A stretch of 64,000 bases of DNA, from NCBI GenBank assembly GCA_040768665.1, contig JAXGMN010000019.1:124001-188000 (forward strand). Direction: 5' to 3'. Positions 8,524 to 17,500 of this stretch are shown here, one piece after another; the stretch's first letter is position 1; each line of letters begins with the position of its first letter. Origin of the DNA: JABWBD01 sp040768665. GTDB lineage: Bacteria; Planctomycetota; Planctomycetia; Pirellulales; Thermoguttaceae. The notes under the pieces were generated by a model. It ran no database searches, was not told the origin of the DNA, and saw only the letters and a list, made by a program, of their open reading frames with translations. The translations under genes were made by a program, and so were the position numbers.

Positions 8524-10509
8524 ATGTCTGCGACTGAACATGACGAACATTCGTCGGCTTCCGACCTGATTGGCGTCTTGGACTCGCCAGAGTTGTTGGA
8601 CGATTTCGCGGCGCCTTCGCGAGGGACCGGGAGCCGGTGGCTTGCGCGCGGGCTGGCGGCCACCCTGGCAGCGGGGGTGCTGATCGCGGCTTATTTTGGC
8701 GTGGCCGGCACACTCGCCGGCAAGAGCGGTGGTTCCATGCTGACACACGTGGTCAAACGTGGCGAAATGCTGGTCACCATTACCGACGACGGCACCCTGG
8801 AGAGCGCCCATAACATCGATATCCGCTGCGAGGTGGCGGGCGGCACGTCGATTCTCTGGATCGTGGAAGACGGCAAAGAAGTTCAGCAAGGCGAACTGCT
8901 GGCGCGGCTCGATTCGGCTCAAATCGAGGACCAGGTCAACGCCCAGAAGATCACCTACGAAAAGGCCAGGGCAGCCAAGATCCAATCGGAAAAGAACCTG
9001 GCCGTGGCGAAATTGGCCGTGCAGGAGTATCTCGAAGGCACCTACCGCCAGGAGAGTCAGACGCTCGACGCGCAGATCACCATTGCCATGGAGAACCTGC
9101 GAAGCGCGGAGAACACACTGCTGTACACCCAGCGGATGTTTCGCAAGGGATATGCCAGCCCCCTGCAGCGCGAGGCCCAAGAGTTCGCCGTCCAGCGCGC
9201 CAAGCTCGATCTCGAGACGGCCAAGACGGCCAAGGACGTGCTCGACCGCTTCACCAAGGCCAAGACGATGGAGGATCTCCAAAGCCAGTTGGCGACCGCC
9301 GAGGCGCAAGCGGCCTCCGACCAGGCGGCCTTCGAGCTGGAGGAAGCCCGGCTCATGCGGCTCGAGACCCAATTGTCCAAGTGCGAGATCAAGGCCCCTC
9401 GCGCCGGCATGGTGGTCTACGCGAATCAGTCGAGCGGCAGTCGTTTTGGTTCGTCACAGCCGCAAATCGAGGAAGGCGTTTCGGTCCGAGAGCAGCAGAC
9501 GATCTTTCGCTTGCCTGACCTTGCGGCCATGCAGGTCAAGGCGGCTGTCCACGAGTCGAATGTCGACCAACTCCGCCGCGGCATGCGCGCGCGGATCCGC
9601 GTTCAGGACGCGGAATACCAGGGGACCGTGGCCTCGATCGCCAACCAGCCGGAGCCGACCAGTTTCTTCTCTGCCAACGTCAAGGAATACGCCACGCTCG
9701 TCAAGATCGATGGCCACCAGGGTGGATTGCGGCCCGGCATGACGGCCGAGGTGGAAATCCTGATAGCGCACCTGAAGGACGTCGTGACTCTTCCGGTAGC
9801 CGCTGTCGTCGAGCAGCGGGGCGAGTTTTTCTGCTGGGCCAAGAAGGGAGAAAACGCCGAGCGCCGGCCGTTGGTCCTTGGGCTGACGAACAATAAGTTC
9901 ATTGAAGTCAAGGACGGCGTCGCCGAGGGAGACCAGGTCGTTCTTAATCCCCGGGCGATGATCGCCGACGCACGCGAGGAAGCCGTGGAGGGCGAGTCCG
10001 TCGATGTCAGCGCCCGCTTCGGCAAGGCCTCCGAGGATCCTGGAAGCTCGCCCATTGGGCCGGCAGCGTCAGGGCCAAGGGCTCCGGGCAGCGACGCCGA
10101 ACGCGGAGGAGCTCGCAGCGAGCGTGGACCGGAAGCGGGCGGCGCGACGGTCGGCGCCGACGCCGGTCATGCAGAGGGTGGCGGGCCGAGGCCCGAGGGC
10201 GGACCTCCCGGCGGTTCCGGCAGGCGATCGGGTTTCGGCGGCCGGATGAACCTCATGGACAACGACAAAGACGGCGACGGCAAGATCAGCCGCGAGGAGG
10301 CGCCCGAACGGATGGCGGACTTTTTCGACCGCCTCGACTCCAACGGCGACGGATTCATCGACTCCGCCGAAATCGCCGCCATGCGAGCCAGGTCGGGCCG
10401 TACCGGCGGCGGCCCGCCGGGCGGAGGCGGATTCCGCGAGGGGGAAGGCGGGGGCGGCTTCGGCGGTCCGCGCGGTGAAGCAGATGGAGAGCCCCGACGC
10501 GGCCCGTAA
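8524..10509 (+). CDS. MacA/HlyD-type membrane fusion protein with C-terminal EF-hands
   Basis: ATG 8524 (MSATEHDEH) is preferred over the earlier in-frame codons because it has GGGGGTG upstream and matches the expected short cytoplasmic N-terminus. The protein is 661 residues. Features in order are one membrane helix (about 41-63), a lipoyl-like half (VEDGKEVQQGELLARLD), a long coiled-coil hairpin (about 140-290), the second half (LSKCEIKAPRAGMVVYAN) and a beta-barrel (RGMRARIRVQDAEYQG; LRPGMTAEVEILI). MacA-type adaptors end near residue 400. This one continues through a Gly/Pro-rich linker into two canonical calcium-binding loops, DKDGDGKISREE and DSNGDGFIDSAE (about 580-616), then a Gly-rich tail. 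It sits between the channel and permease genes, so it bridges the inner membrane pump to TolC. The EF-hands suggest calcium-dependent assembly or anchoring, which is inferred. Confidence 0.9.
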   Translation: MSATEHDEHSSASDLIGVLDSPELLDDFAAPSRGTGSRWLARGLAATLAAGVLIAAYFGVAGTLAGKSGGSMLTHVVKRGEMLVTITDDGTLESAHNIDIRCEVAGGTSILWIVEDGKEVQQGELLARLDSAQIEDQVNAQKITYEKARAAKIQSEKNLAVAKLAVQEYLEGTYRQESQTLDAQITIAMENLRSAENTLLYTQRMFRKGYASPLQREAQEFAVQRAKLDLETAKTAKDVLDRFTKAKTMEDLQSQLATAEAQAASDQAAFELEEARLMRLETQLSKCEIKAPRAGMVVYANQSSGSRFGSSQPQIEEGVSVREQQTIFRLPDLAAMQVKAAVHESNVDQLRRGMRARIRVQDAEYQGTVASIANQPEPTSFFSANVKEYATLVKIDGHQGGLRPGMTAEVEILIAHLKDVVTLPVAAVVEQRGEFFCWAKKGENAERRPLVLGLTNNKFIEVKDGVAEGDQVVLNPRAMIADAREEAVEGESVDVSARFGKASEDPGSSPIGPAASGPRAPGSDAERGGARSERGPEAGGATVGADAGHAEGGGPRPEGGPPGGSGRRSGFGGRMNLMDNDKDGDGKISREEAPERMADFFDRLDSNGDGFIDSAEIAAMRARSGRTGGGPPGGGGFREGEGGGGFGGPRGEADGEPRRGP

Positions 10510-10540
10510 CGCACTCTCCCACAAGGCGTCATTACCGTGT

Positions 10541-10592
10541 AGGACGGATTGGTAATCCGTCCTGAAAGATAGAGACGGATTAACAATCCGTC
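10541..10592. repeat. Two short hairpins between adaptor and permease genes
   Basis: A perfect 10-bp stem (AGGACGGATT / AATCCGTCCT, loop GGT) at 10541-10563 is followed by a related 8-bp stem (GACGGATT / AATCCGTC) at 10574-10592. They lie inside an otherwise tight operon and have no following T-run, so a processing or mRNA-stability element or a dispersed repeat is more likely than a terminator. Confidence 0.6.
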
Positions 10593-10617
10593 CTGCGCCA
10601 CCGGCACGACACGCGAC

Positions 10618-11946
10618 ATGCTCAGACAGTTTCTCAAGAAACTCCGCTTCGGCTTCAATAGCCTCATGCTGCACAAGCTCCGCTCGGCGCTGGCGGTGCT
10701 GGGCATCCTCATCGGCGTGACGGCAGTGATCTGGCTCGTGGCCATGGGCCAGGGCGTCAGCTACCAGGCCCAGCAGCAGATCAAGGAGTTGGGGGCCACG
10801 AACATCATCATTCGCAGCGTCAAGCCGCCGCAGGACTCCTCGCAAACCGGCCGCAGCATGTTCATCCAATACGGCCTGCTCCGCGACGACTACAGCCGCA
10901 TCGTGGCCAATGTCCCCACGATCCGCCGCGGGGTCCCGATGCGCGAGATCCGCAGCGAGATCCGCAACGGCGATCGCGTGGTCGACGGAAAAGTCGTCGG
11001 CTGCACGCCCGACTACATGGAGCTGAACCGCCTGGCCATCGACCGCGGCAGGTTTTTGACCCACCGCGATCTCGACCGCGCAGACAACCTGGTCGTGCTG
11101 GCGCATACCACCGCCACGCTCCTGTTCCCTTATGAAGACCCGGTCGACAAGACGGTCCAGATCGGCCGCGAGTTCTACGTCGTTATTGGGCAGACGGCCG
11201 AGCGCGGCGCTTCCGCGGCCATCGGCGGCAGCCTCGAAGCACGCGACTACGACCAGGACGTGTACATCCCACTCTCCACACTCCGCTGGCGGATCGGCGA
11301 CATGGTCATGACCTCGCGCTCCGGGAGCCGGGAAGGAGAGGTCGTCGAGCTCAGCCAGATCACTGTCGGCGTCGGAGATATTGCCGAGGTCGATGAGACT
11401 GCGGATATCATCAAGAACCTGCTGGAGCGATACCACAAGGTCGCCGACTACGCCGTGGTCGTGCCCAAGGAACTCCTCCGCCAGGCGGAGATGATGCAGA
11501 TGATGTTCAACATCCTACTGGTGCTCATCGCCGGGATCTCGCTGCTGGTCGGCGGGATCGGCATCATGAACATCATGCTGGCCACCGTCACCGAGCGGAC
11601 CCGCGAGATCGGCATCCGCCGCGCACTCGGCGCCCGCCGCCTGGACATCATCTTGCAGTTCCTCACGGAAACGATCGTACTGTCCGGCATGGGCGGACTG
11701 CTGGGAGTGCTCTGCGGATTCCTCTGCAAGCCTGCCGTCTGGGGACTGCGACAATCGATGAGTCGCTTCGTCCCTGACTTCATGGCTACGCTGCCGGCAA
11801 ACATCAAGGACCTCGAGCCGCGGATCGAGCCCTGGTCGATCATCGTGGCCTTTGCGATTTCGGTGGCGGTGGGCGTGGTCTTCGGCATTTACCCGGCGCG
11901 CCGCGCCGCCCACATGGACCCGATCGAGGCGTTGCGCCATGAGTAG
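10618..11946 (+). CDS. MacB/FtsX-type ABC transporter permease
   Basis: The 442-residue protein has the four-helix MacB permease layout: one N-terminal helix (SALAVLGILIGVTAVIWLVAM), a large periplasmic domain (about 60-285), then three C-terminal helices (ILLVLIAGISLLVGGIGIMN; LSGMGGLLGVLCGFLC; IIVAFAISVAVGVVFGIYPA). Family signatures include LHKLRSAL at the N-terminus, GGIGIMNIMLATVTERTREIG, IRRALGARR and the terminal YPARRAAHMDPIEALRHE. Unlike E. coli MacB, the ATPase is encoded separately by the next gene, which overlaps by 8 bases. Such permeases do not conduct substrate through the membrane; they transmit ATP-driven movement to the periplasmic adaptor and channel. Substrate is unknown (macrolide, peptide or lipoprotein cargo are all possible). 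Confidence 0.93.
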   Translation: MLRQFLKKLRFGFNSLMLHKLRSALAVLGILIGVTAVIWLVAMGQGVSYQAQQQIKELGATNIIIRSVKPPQDSSQTGRSMFIQYGLLRDDYSRIVANVPTIRRGVPMREIRSEIRNGDRVVDGKVVGCTPDYMELNRLAIDRGRFLTHRDLDRADNLVVLAHTTATLLFPYEDPVDKTVQIGREFYVVIGQTAERGASAAIGGSLEARDYDQDVYIPLSTLRWRIGDMVMTSRSGSREGEVVELSQITVGVGDIAEVDETADIIKNLLERYHKVADYAVVVPKELLRQAEMMQMMFNILLVLIAGISLLVGGIGIMNIMLATVTERTREIGIRRALGARRLDIILQFLTETIVLSGMGGLLGVLCGFLCKPAVWGLRQSMSRFVPDFMATLPANIKDLEPRIEPWSIIVAFAISVAVGVVFGIYPARRAAHMDPIEALRHE

Positions 11947-12655
11947 CCCACTCGCCGCCTCCGAAGCCTCGATCCGGCGCGTCGTCGCACGAGTCGTCGA
12001 TTTGCGAAAAGACTACCGGCTGGGCAACCAGGTCGTGGTCCGCGCCCTGCGGGGCGTTTCGATCGATTTCGCCCAGGGAGATTTCGTGGCGATCATGGGG
12101 GCCTCGGGATCCGGAAAGAGCACGCTGCTGAACCTGTTGGGCTGCCTGGACCGTCCCACTTCCGGCCAGTACCACCTGGCCGGGCGCGACATATCGCGCT
12201 TGGACGACGATGCCCTCTCGGCGATTCGCAGCCGGTATCTCGGCTTTATCTTCCAGTCGTACAATCTCATCCCGCAACTGACGGTGGTCGAGAACATCGA
12301 GGTGCCGCTGCAATACCAGCGCGAAGAGAGGCCGGACGTGCAGCAGCGCTGCGTCCGGCTGGCGCGGTTGGTGGGCTTGGGCGACCGGCTCTACCACCGG
12401 CCCACGGAGCTCTCCGGCGGACAGCAGCAGCGCGTGGCCATTGCCCGCGCGCTGGTCAACAATCCCCAGATCATTCTTGCCGACGAACCGACCGGCAATC
12501 TCGATACGGCCACCAGCGTCGAGATCATGGATCTGCTGGAGAGTCTCAACCGGGCCGGTCGCACGATCATCATCATCACGCACGAACCCGACATCGCCGC
12601 ACGCGCAGGCCGCATCATCCGCCTCCGCGACGGGCTGATCGAATCGGCAACCTAG
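11939..12655 (+). CDS. MacB/LolD-type ABC transporter ATPase
   Basis: ATG 11939 overlaps the permease stop codon by 8 bases, giving a 238-residue ATPase of normal family size. All motifs are intact: Walker A GASGSGKST (54-62), Q-loop FIFQSYNLIPQ, signature LSGGQQQR, Walker B ILADEPTGNLD and H-loop THEPD. The sequence is typical of the MacB/LolD/FtsE subfamily that pairs with FtsX-type permeases. It should sit at the cytoplasmic face and energise the adaptor-channel complex encoded just upstream. It is the last gene of the operon; the following 275 bases contain nothing recognisable. Confidence 0.94.
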   Translation: MSSPLAASEASIRRVVARVVDLRKDYRLGNQVVVRALRGVSIDFAQGDFVAIMGASGSGKSTLLNLLGCLDRPTSGQYHLAGRDISRLDDDALSAIRSRYLGFIFQSYNLIPQLTVVENIEVPLQYQREERPDVQQRCVRLARLVGLGDRLYHRPTELSGGQQQRVAIARALVNNPQIILADEPTGNLDTATSVEIMDLLESLNRAGRTIIIITHEPDIAARAGRIIRLRDGLIESAT

Positions 12656-12930
12656 TGACGCTCGGCAGACGGCAGTTGGCGGCACACCTCCGCGCCGCCC
12701 TCGAGAGCCTCCCATGAAAATCGCACCGTTTCTAGACTGAGCCGACGACACCTGCGGCTCGCACGACTCCCGACCCGCTCGCCCTCCACCTTGCAGGACT
12801 TTGAACCCCGAGCTGGCCCCTGCTACAAAACCTTGTCGCACACGGAAGCCTCCGCAGAGTTGATTGTCTCGTCCCGGCAAGCTAAGCTGAGGACACGCGT
12901 CTCGCAGTCCTCCACCCGGGAGTTCTACCG

Positions 12931-13920
12931 ATGGCAAACGGCAACCGATACCACGAACGAGAAAACGTCCCTTCGCTCATCCGACGTCGCGACCTGCTCA
13001 AGGCAGCCGGCGCACTGGCAATCGGCTGCCGAGCCGTACCGGCCCTGGGGACCCACCTGCGAACCAAGGCCCGAAAAAACTGGCGCCTGGGGATTACCTC
13101 GCATGTTTACGGCAAGCTGCCGCTGGAAGAGGCTGCCCGGCGGATCAAAGAAGACGGCTTCCGATCGATTCTGACGAACTACCAGTTTGCCGATGTCAAG
13201 TTCGATCCGCTCAACCCCGACTGGTCTGCCGCCGACACGATCGTCGGCACGTTTGAAAAGCAGGGGGTTGCCATTGCCGCGATCTATGGGTACTACAACG
13301 TCATCGATCCGGACCTCGAGCGACGCAAGCAGGGCGAGGCCCGCATGGAATGCTATCTACAAAACTGGAAACGGCTCGGTTGCCCGATCATCTCGACCGA
13401 AAGCGGCACCTTCAATCGCCAGTCCCAGTGGCTCGAGGCGCCGGAAAACGATACGGAGGATGCCTTTGTGCAGTGCCGGGAGGCTTTGCGCCGCTGGGCG
13501 CGCCTGGGAGAGCAAACCGGCGGCGTGGTTACCATCGAGGCCTATTGGCGAAACGTGGTTGGGACGATCGACCGCGTCGAGCGGCTGCTTGCCGAGGTCG
13601 ACTCGCCCGCGTTGAGACTCGTCATGGATCCCTGCAACTACTTCCGCTCCGAGGATCTGCCCCGCATGAAGCCGATGCTCAAAGACATGTTCCAACGTCT
13701 GGGGCCGAAGATCGCGATCGCCCACGCCAAGGACGTCAAAGATTCTCCCAAGGGACCGGAGCATCCGGCGCCCGGTAAGGGGGTTCTCGACTATCCGCTT
13801 TATTTCCAGCTACTGGCGGAGCTGGATCGCCCGCTCGATCTGGTCATCGAGCACCTCCCGCTGGACGACGTGGCTCGTTCGCGGGCGTACGTGGTCGACC
13901 ATATCGAGAAGCTCCCCTGA
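12931..13920 (+). CDS. Tat-exported sugar phosphate isomerase/epimerase-like protein
   Basis: The 329-residue protein starts with a twin-arginine signal (IRRRDLLKAAGALAIG, about 17-32) and continues as an AP-endonuclease-2/xylose-isomerase-like TIM barrel: RLGITSHVYG, EAARRIKEDGF, LGCPIISTESG, VVTIEAYWRN, LRLVMDPCNYF, IAIAHAKDVKDSP, LDLVIEHLP. Acidic and His residues at the strand ends (Glu in TIEA, Asp in VMDP, His in AHAKD, Glu in IEHL) match the usual metal site. GGGAG precedes the ATG. Exported members of this family are common in planctomycetes and usually act on sugars or inositols, but the substrate here is unknown. The sodium:solute symporter gene follows 64 bases later on the same strand, which suggests uptake of the product. 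Confidence 0.88.
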   Translation: MANGNRYHERENVPSLIRRRDLLKAAGALAIGCRAVPALGTHLRTKARKNWRLGITSHVYGKLPLEEAARRIKEDGFRSILTNYQFADVKFDPLNPDWSAADTIVGTFEKQGVAIAAIYGYYNVIDPDLERRKQGEARMECYLQNWKRLGCPIISTESGTFNRQSQWLEAPENDTEDAFVQCREALRRWARLGEQTGGVVTIEAYWRNVVGTIDRVERLLAEVDSPALRLVMDPCNYFRSEDLPRMKPMLKDMFQRLGPKIAIAHAKDVKDSPKGPEHPAPGKGVLDYPLYFQLLAELDRPLDLVIEHLPLDDVARSRAYVVDHIEKLP

Positions 13921-13984
13921 TCTGATTCGCCGGACCATACGAGACGACCTTCGCCGGCCATCCACGCAGAAAACGGACCGCCTC

Positions 13985-15598
13985 ATGACCCGCAGGTATC
14001 TGCCGATCACCGCAGCCGCAATCTCCCTGCTGACTTGCCGCAGCGCGGCGGCCGCGGACATGAAAGTTGCCACGCCGAGCGGCAGATTGACCACGCTGGA
14101 TTGGGCCGTGATCGTGGTCTACGGGCTCGTCACTCTCGCCATCGGTTGGTACTACTGGCGGCAGGACCAGAGTCGCGACGAGTACCTGCTTGGCGGCCGA
14201 GCGATGCACCCGCTCATGGTCGGTCTGTCGCTGTTTGCCACGCTCTTCAGCACGATCTCCTATCTGGCCTGGCCGGGCGAAATGATCAAAAACGGGCCGA
14301 TGGTCCTCTCGATGATCGTCGCCTACCCCTTCGTGGCCCTCGTGGTCGGCTGGTTCATCATCCCGTATATCATGCGGCTGAAGATCACCAGCGCCTATGA
14401 ACTCCTGGAAGTTCGCCTGGGCCTGAGTGTGCGGATGCTCGGATCGAGCCTCTTCCTCCTCCTGCGGGTCCTCTGGATGGCCGTGATCATCTTCGCGACA
14501 GTCGACACCGTGCTGGTGCCGCTGCTCGGCATGAACTCGTCGGCCAGCCCCTATATCGCAGCGATCCTGGGGATCGTCACCCTGATCTACACGGCAATGG
14601 GCGGACTGAAGGCGGTCGTGGTCACCGACGTGATACAAGGATTGATCCTGTTCTCCGGGGCCATCATCGCGATCATCATGGTCTCGTTCTATATGGGCGG
14701 GGTGACCGCGTGGTGGCCGACCGGCTGGGCTTCGCATTGGACGAGGCCCGCCTTCTACGATCCCACGCTGCGGATCTCGTTCCTCTCGGCCTCGCTGGCC
14801 ACCTTCACCTGGTACATCTCCACCGGGGCCTCGGATCAGATGGCAATCCAACGCTATCTCGCCACCCGCGACGCCGCGGCCGCACGCCGCGTGCTCAACA
14901 CGTCGCTCATCGCCAATACCGCGGTCTTTCTTCTCCTGGCCTGCGCCGGGCTGGCGCTGTTGGCCTTTTTCAGCCAGCGGCCCGATCTGCTCGCTCCCGG
15001 ACAGTCGCTCGTCGACGACGCCGACCAGTTGTTCACCCGTTTCATCGTCGTTGGCCTCCCCTCGGGGCTCAGCGGGCTGGTGGTTGCGGGGCTTCTGGCC
15101 GCCGCCATGTCGAGCCTGTCCTCGGGAATTAATTCCTCCTGCTCGGTGATCACGGCCGATTTCATCGAACGTTTCGGCTGGCGCCGTCCGGGCACGTCCG
15201 GTCACGGGCAGGTCCTGCTCGAACAACTCATCTCCGTCGCGATCGGCGCGGTCGTGCTGGTGTTGAGCACCTTCGTGGCCGCCGTGGAGGGGAATCTCCT
15301 GGACAAGGCGTACAAGATCGTCAACCTGCTGGCCACGCCGCTGTTCGGCCTGTTTTTCATGGCCATGTTCATTCCCTGGGCCACCGGGTTTGGTACCTGG
15401 ATCGGCGCCCTGGCCGGGCTGGCGGTGGTCATCACCATCAACTTTTGGCAGTTCTGGAACATCTACTTGGGGTTGCCGGAGATCAGCTTCTTCTGGGCGA
15501 TGCCGTTGTGCCTCGTTACCCAAGCCATCATCGGACCGCTGGCCAGCCTCGTGCCGATCGGAAAAACGCGAAGAGAATTGGATGACCTAATTGCCTGA
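13985..15598 (+). CDS. Sodium:solute symporter family transporter
   Basis: The 537-residue protein has about 13 hydrophobic segments and SSS-family signatures: the first helix after TTLDWAVIVVYGLVTLAIG, the segment DEYLLGGRAMHPLMVGLSLFAT with STISYLAWPGE, the helix with ITSAYELLEVRLGLSVRM, and GLSGLVVAGLLAAAMSSLSSGINS corresponding to the conserved sodium-site helix. A short hydrophobic N-terminal segment (ITAAAISLLTCRSAAAA) may be a cleavable signal or an extra helix. It couples sodium entry to uptake of a small organic solute, such as a sugar, sialic acid or carboxylate. It follows the isomerase gene by 64 bases and is probably co-transcribed. Substrate is not evident. Confidence 0.92.
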   Translation: MTRRYLPITAAAISLLTCRSAAAADMKVATPSGRLTTLDWAVIVVYGLVTLAIGWYYWRQDQSRDEYLLGGRAMHPLMVGLSLFATLFSTISYLAWPGEMIKNGPMVLSMIVAYPFVALVVGWFIIPYIMRLKITSAYELLEVRLGLSVRMLGSSLFLLLRVLWMAVIIFATVDTVLVPLLGMNSSASPYIAAILGIVTLIYTAMGGLKAVVVTDVIQGLILFSGAIIAIIMVSFYMGGVTAWWPTGWASHWTRPAFYDPTLRISFLSASLATFTWYISTGASDQMAIQRYLATRDAAAARRVLNTSLIANTAVFLLLACAGLALLAFFSQRPDLLAPGQSLVDDADQLFTRFIVVGLPSGLSGLVVAGLLAAAMSSLSSGINSSCSVITADFIERFGWRRPGTSGHGQVLLEQLISVAIGAVVLVLSTFVAAVEGNLLDKAYKIVNLLATPLFGLFFMAMFIPWATGFGTWIGALAGLAVVITINFWQFWNIYLGLPEISFFWAMPLCLVTQAIIGPLASLVPIGKTRRELDDLIA

Positions 15599-15619
15599 CA
15601 CACGAGATTATCGCATCAC

Positions 15620-16157
15620 CAGACCCCTGCCGGTTTATCCGGCAGGTGAACGAGGTTCGACAGCTACCAACGCCCCACGACACCAGACCCCTGCCGGCTC
15701 GTTCGGCAGGTGAAGCAGGTTCCCCAGCTAGCCCGACAGCGTTTTTCCATCCTAGACCCCTGCCGGTTTATCCGGCAGGTGAATGAGGTTCGACAGCCAC
15801 TAACGCCCCACGACACCAGACCCCCTGCCGGCTTCGTTCGGCAGGTGAACCAGGTTCCTCAGCTAGCCCGACAGCACTTTTCCATCCTAGACCCCTGCCG
15901 GTTTATCCGGCAGGTGAATGAGGTTCGACAGCCACCAACGCCCCACGACACCAGCCCCCTGCCGGCTCGTTCGGCAGGTGAACCAGGTTCCTCAGCCAGC
16001 CCGACAGCCGCTTTTCCATCCTAGACCCCTGCCGGTTTATCCGGCAGGTGAACGAGGTTCGACAGCCACTAACGTCCCACGACACCAGCCCCCTGCCGGC
16101 TCGTTCGGCAGGTGAAGCAGGTTCCTCAGCTAGCCCGACAGCCACCAAACCCCACGA
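15620..16157. repeat. Tandem array of four alternating palindrome dimers
   Basis: About 540 bases contain four A-B dimers of roughly 130 bases. The A unit has CCTGCCGGTTTATCCGGCAG followed by GTGAAYGAGGTTCGACAG and CCACGACACCAG. The B unit has CTGCCGGCTCGTTCGGCAGG then GTGAASCAGGTTCC and AGCYAGCCCGACAGC. Each unit carries one hairpin with a 5-7-bp stem. Copies differ by few substitutions, so the array is recent or homogenised. It fills the gap between the transporter and dipeptidase genes and runs to 20 bases before the dipeptidase start. Confidence 0.9.
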
Positions 16158-16177
16158 CAACCGCACCGGAGCCCACC

Positions 16178-17500
16178 ATGCCCACCCCATCCATCGACCG
16201 CCGCCGTTTTCTACAAGCCTCCGCTGCCCTGCCGCTGGCCGCCGCGGCAACCACATACGCCACCAAGAAGCCGTCCGAAGCCGCCTCCTGGCAATCCAAT
16301 CCCGTTATCCAGGAGGCACGCCAGGTCGCGCTGGACATCCTCAAGCCCAGCCCGAAAGACCTTGAGCACGGCCTGGAGCTCCATGCCCAATCCCTGGTTT
16401 TTGAAAGCTACGGGTTCTCCCCCCGCGCCGCCGTCGACGGCGACGCCATCCGCGCGGCTGTCGAAGCCGGAGCCTCCGACGTCGAAATCCAGGACTTGCG
16501 TGAAGGCATGTCGATGACCCGCGCGGCCACCGATCCAGCGGAGCAAACCGAATTCAAACAGGCATGGGAAGCCGCCGGTGTGACCTGCATCTTCCAGAAC
16601 GCCGGCGAGGAGGGCCAGCAGGCATTGCGGCTGCTGAAGCGGCTCGCCCACTTCACCTATCTCACCGACATGATGCCCGATTTTCTCCCCAAAGCCGCAA
16701 CCCCTGACGACGTCGTTGCCGCAAAGCAGGCCGGTCGCCATTGCCTCTATTTCACCGGCAACGGCGTGCCGCTGGCCGAGCAGTGGATCTCCATCCCCGA
16801 CGAGCTCCGCTACATTCGCATCTTCTTCGAACTTGGCATTCGCATGATGCACCTGACCTACAACCGCCGCAACATGATCGGCGACGGCTGCGCGGAGCCG
16901 GCCAACGCCGGGCTCAGCGATGTCGGCCGCGCCGTGATCGCCGAACTGAACCGCGTCGGCGTGATCGCCGACTGTGCCCACAGCGGTTGGCAGACGAGCC
17001 TCGAGGCCGCCAAGGCTTCCAGCAAACCGATGGTCGCCAGCCACACCACGTGCACCGCATTGAATGAACACATCCGCAGCAAGCCCGACGAGGTGATCCG
17101 GGCCATTTGCGACACGGGCGGCTTCGTCGGCATCTGCTGCATCCCCTCGTTTCTCGGCGGCAAGGGCGACATCAGCGTGATGCTCGACCATATCGACCAT
17201 GTGGTGAAGAAGTTCGGCCCCGACTACGTAACCATCGGCACCGACGTCGCCTACACCTCCCGCAACGCCGCAGCCGAGAACAAGAAGATCCCCGGCCGCG
17301 GCAAGTCTCGCACCCCCTGGCGATCCTTCTGGCCGGAAGGGGCCCTGGCCTCGAAATCGCCGGAAGCGGCGCGGAGCATGGCCTGGACCAACTGGCCGCT
17401 GTTCACCGTCGGCATGGTTCAGCGCGGCTACAGCGACGAGACCATCCAGAGAATCCTCGGCGGCAACGTGCTCCGCGTCGCGCGTGCGGCCCTGGCATAA
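16178..17500 (+). CDS. Tat-exported peptidase M19 (membrane dipeptidase)-like protein
   Basis: ATG 16178 (MPTPSIDRRRFLQASAALP) gives a clear twin-arginine signal and a 440-residue protein. The family core is plain: MMHLTYNRRNMIGDGCAE, GLSDVGRAVIAELNRVGVIADCAHSG, SKPMVASHTTC, GFVGICCIPSFLG, IDHVVKKFGPDYVTIGTDV and the terminal QRILGGNVLRV. The two downstream zinc-ligand histidines (DCAHSG and ASHTTC) are present. The upstream HxD pair and the bridging Glu of classical renal dipeptidases are not where expected (LVFESYGFSPRAAVDGD; LYFTGNGVPLAEQW). It may therefore bind metal differently or act on another substrate. The gene follows the tandem palindrome array and has only a weak ribosome site. 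Confidence 0.85.
   Translation: MPTPSIDRRRFLQASAALPLAAAATTYATKKPSEAASWQSNPVIQEARQVALDILKPSPKDLEHGLELHAQSLVFESYGFSPRAAVDGDAIRAAVEAGASDVEIQDLREGMSMTRAATDPAEQTEFKQAWEAAGVTCIFQNAGEEGQQALRLLKRLAHFTYLTDMMPDFLPKAATPDDVVAAKQAGRHCLYFTGNGVPLAEQWISIPDELRYIRIFFELGIRMMHLTYNRRNMIGDGCAEPANAGLSDVGRAVIAELNRVGVIADCAHSGWQTSLEAAKASSKPMVASHTTCTALNEHIRSKPDEVIRAICDTGGFVGICCIPSFLGGKGDISVMLDHIDHVVKKFGPDYVTIGTDVAYTSRNAAAENKKIPGRGKSRTPWRSFWPEGALASKSPEAARSMAWTNWPLFTVGMVQRGYSDETIQRILGGNVLRVARAALA

Noticed and set aside
10541..10592. Rho-independent terminator inside the export operon
   Set aside because: The hairpins lack a following T-run and the downstream permease and ATPase genes need the same transcript.
15620..16157. 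Possible CRISPR or small-RNA array
   Set aside because: Both alternating units are conserved along their full length; no variable spacers.
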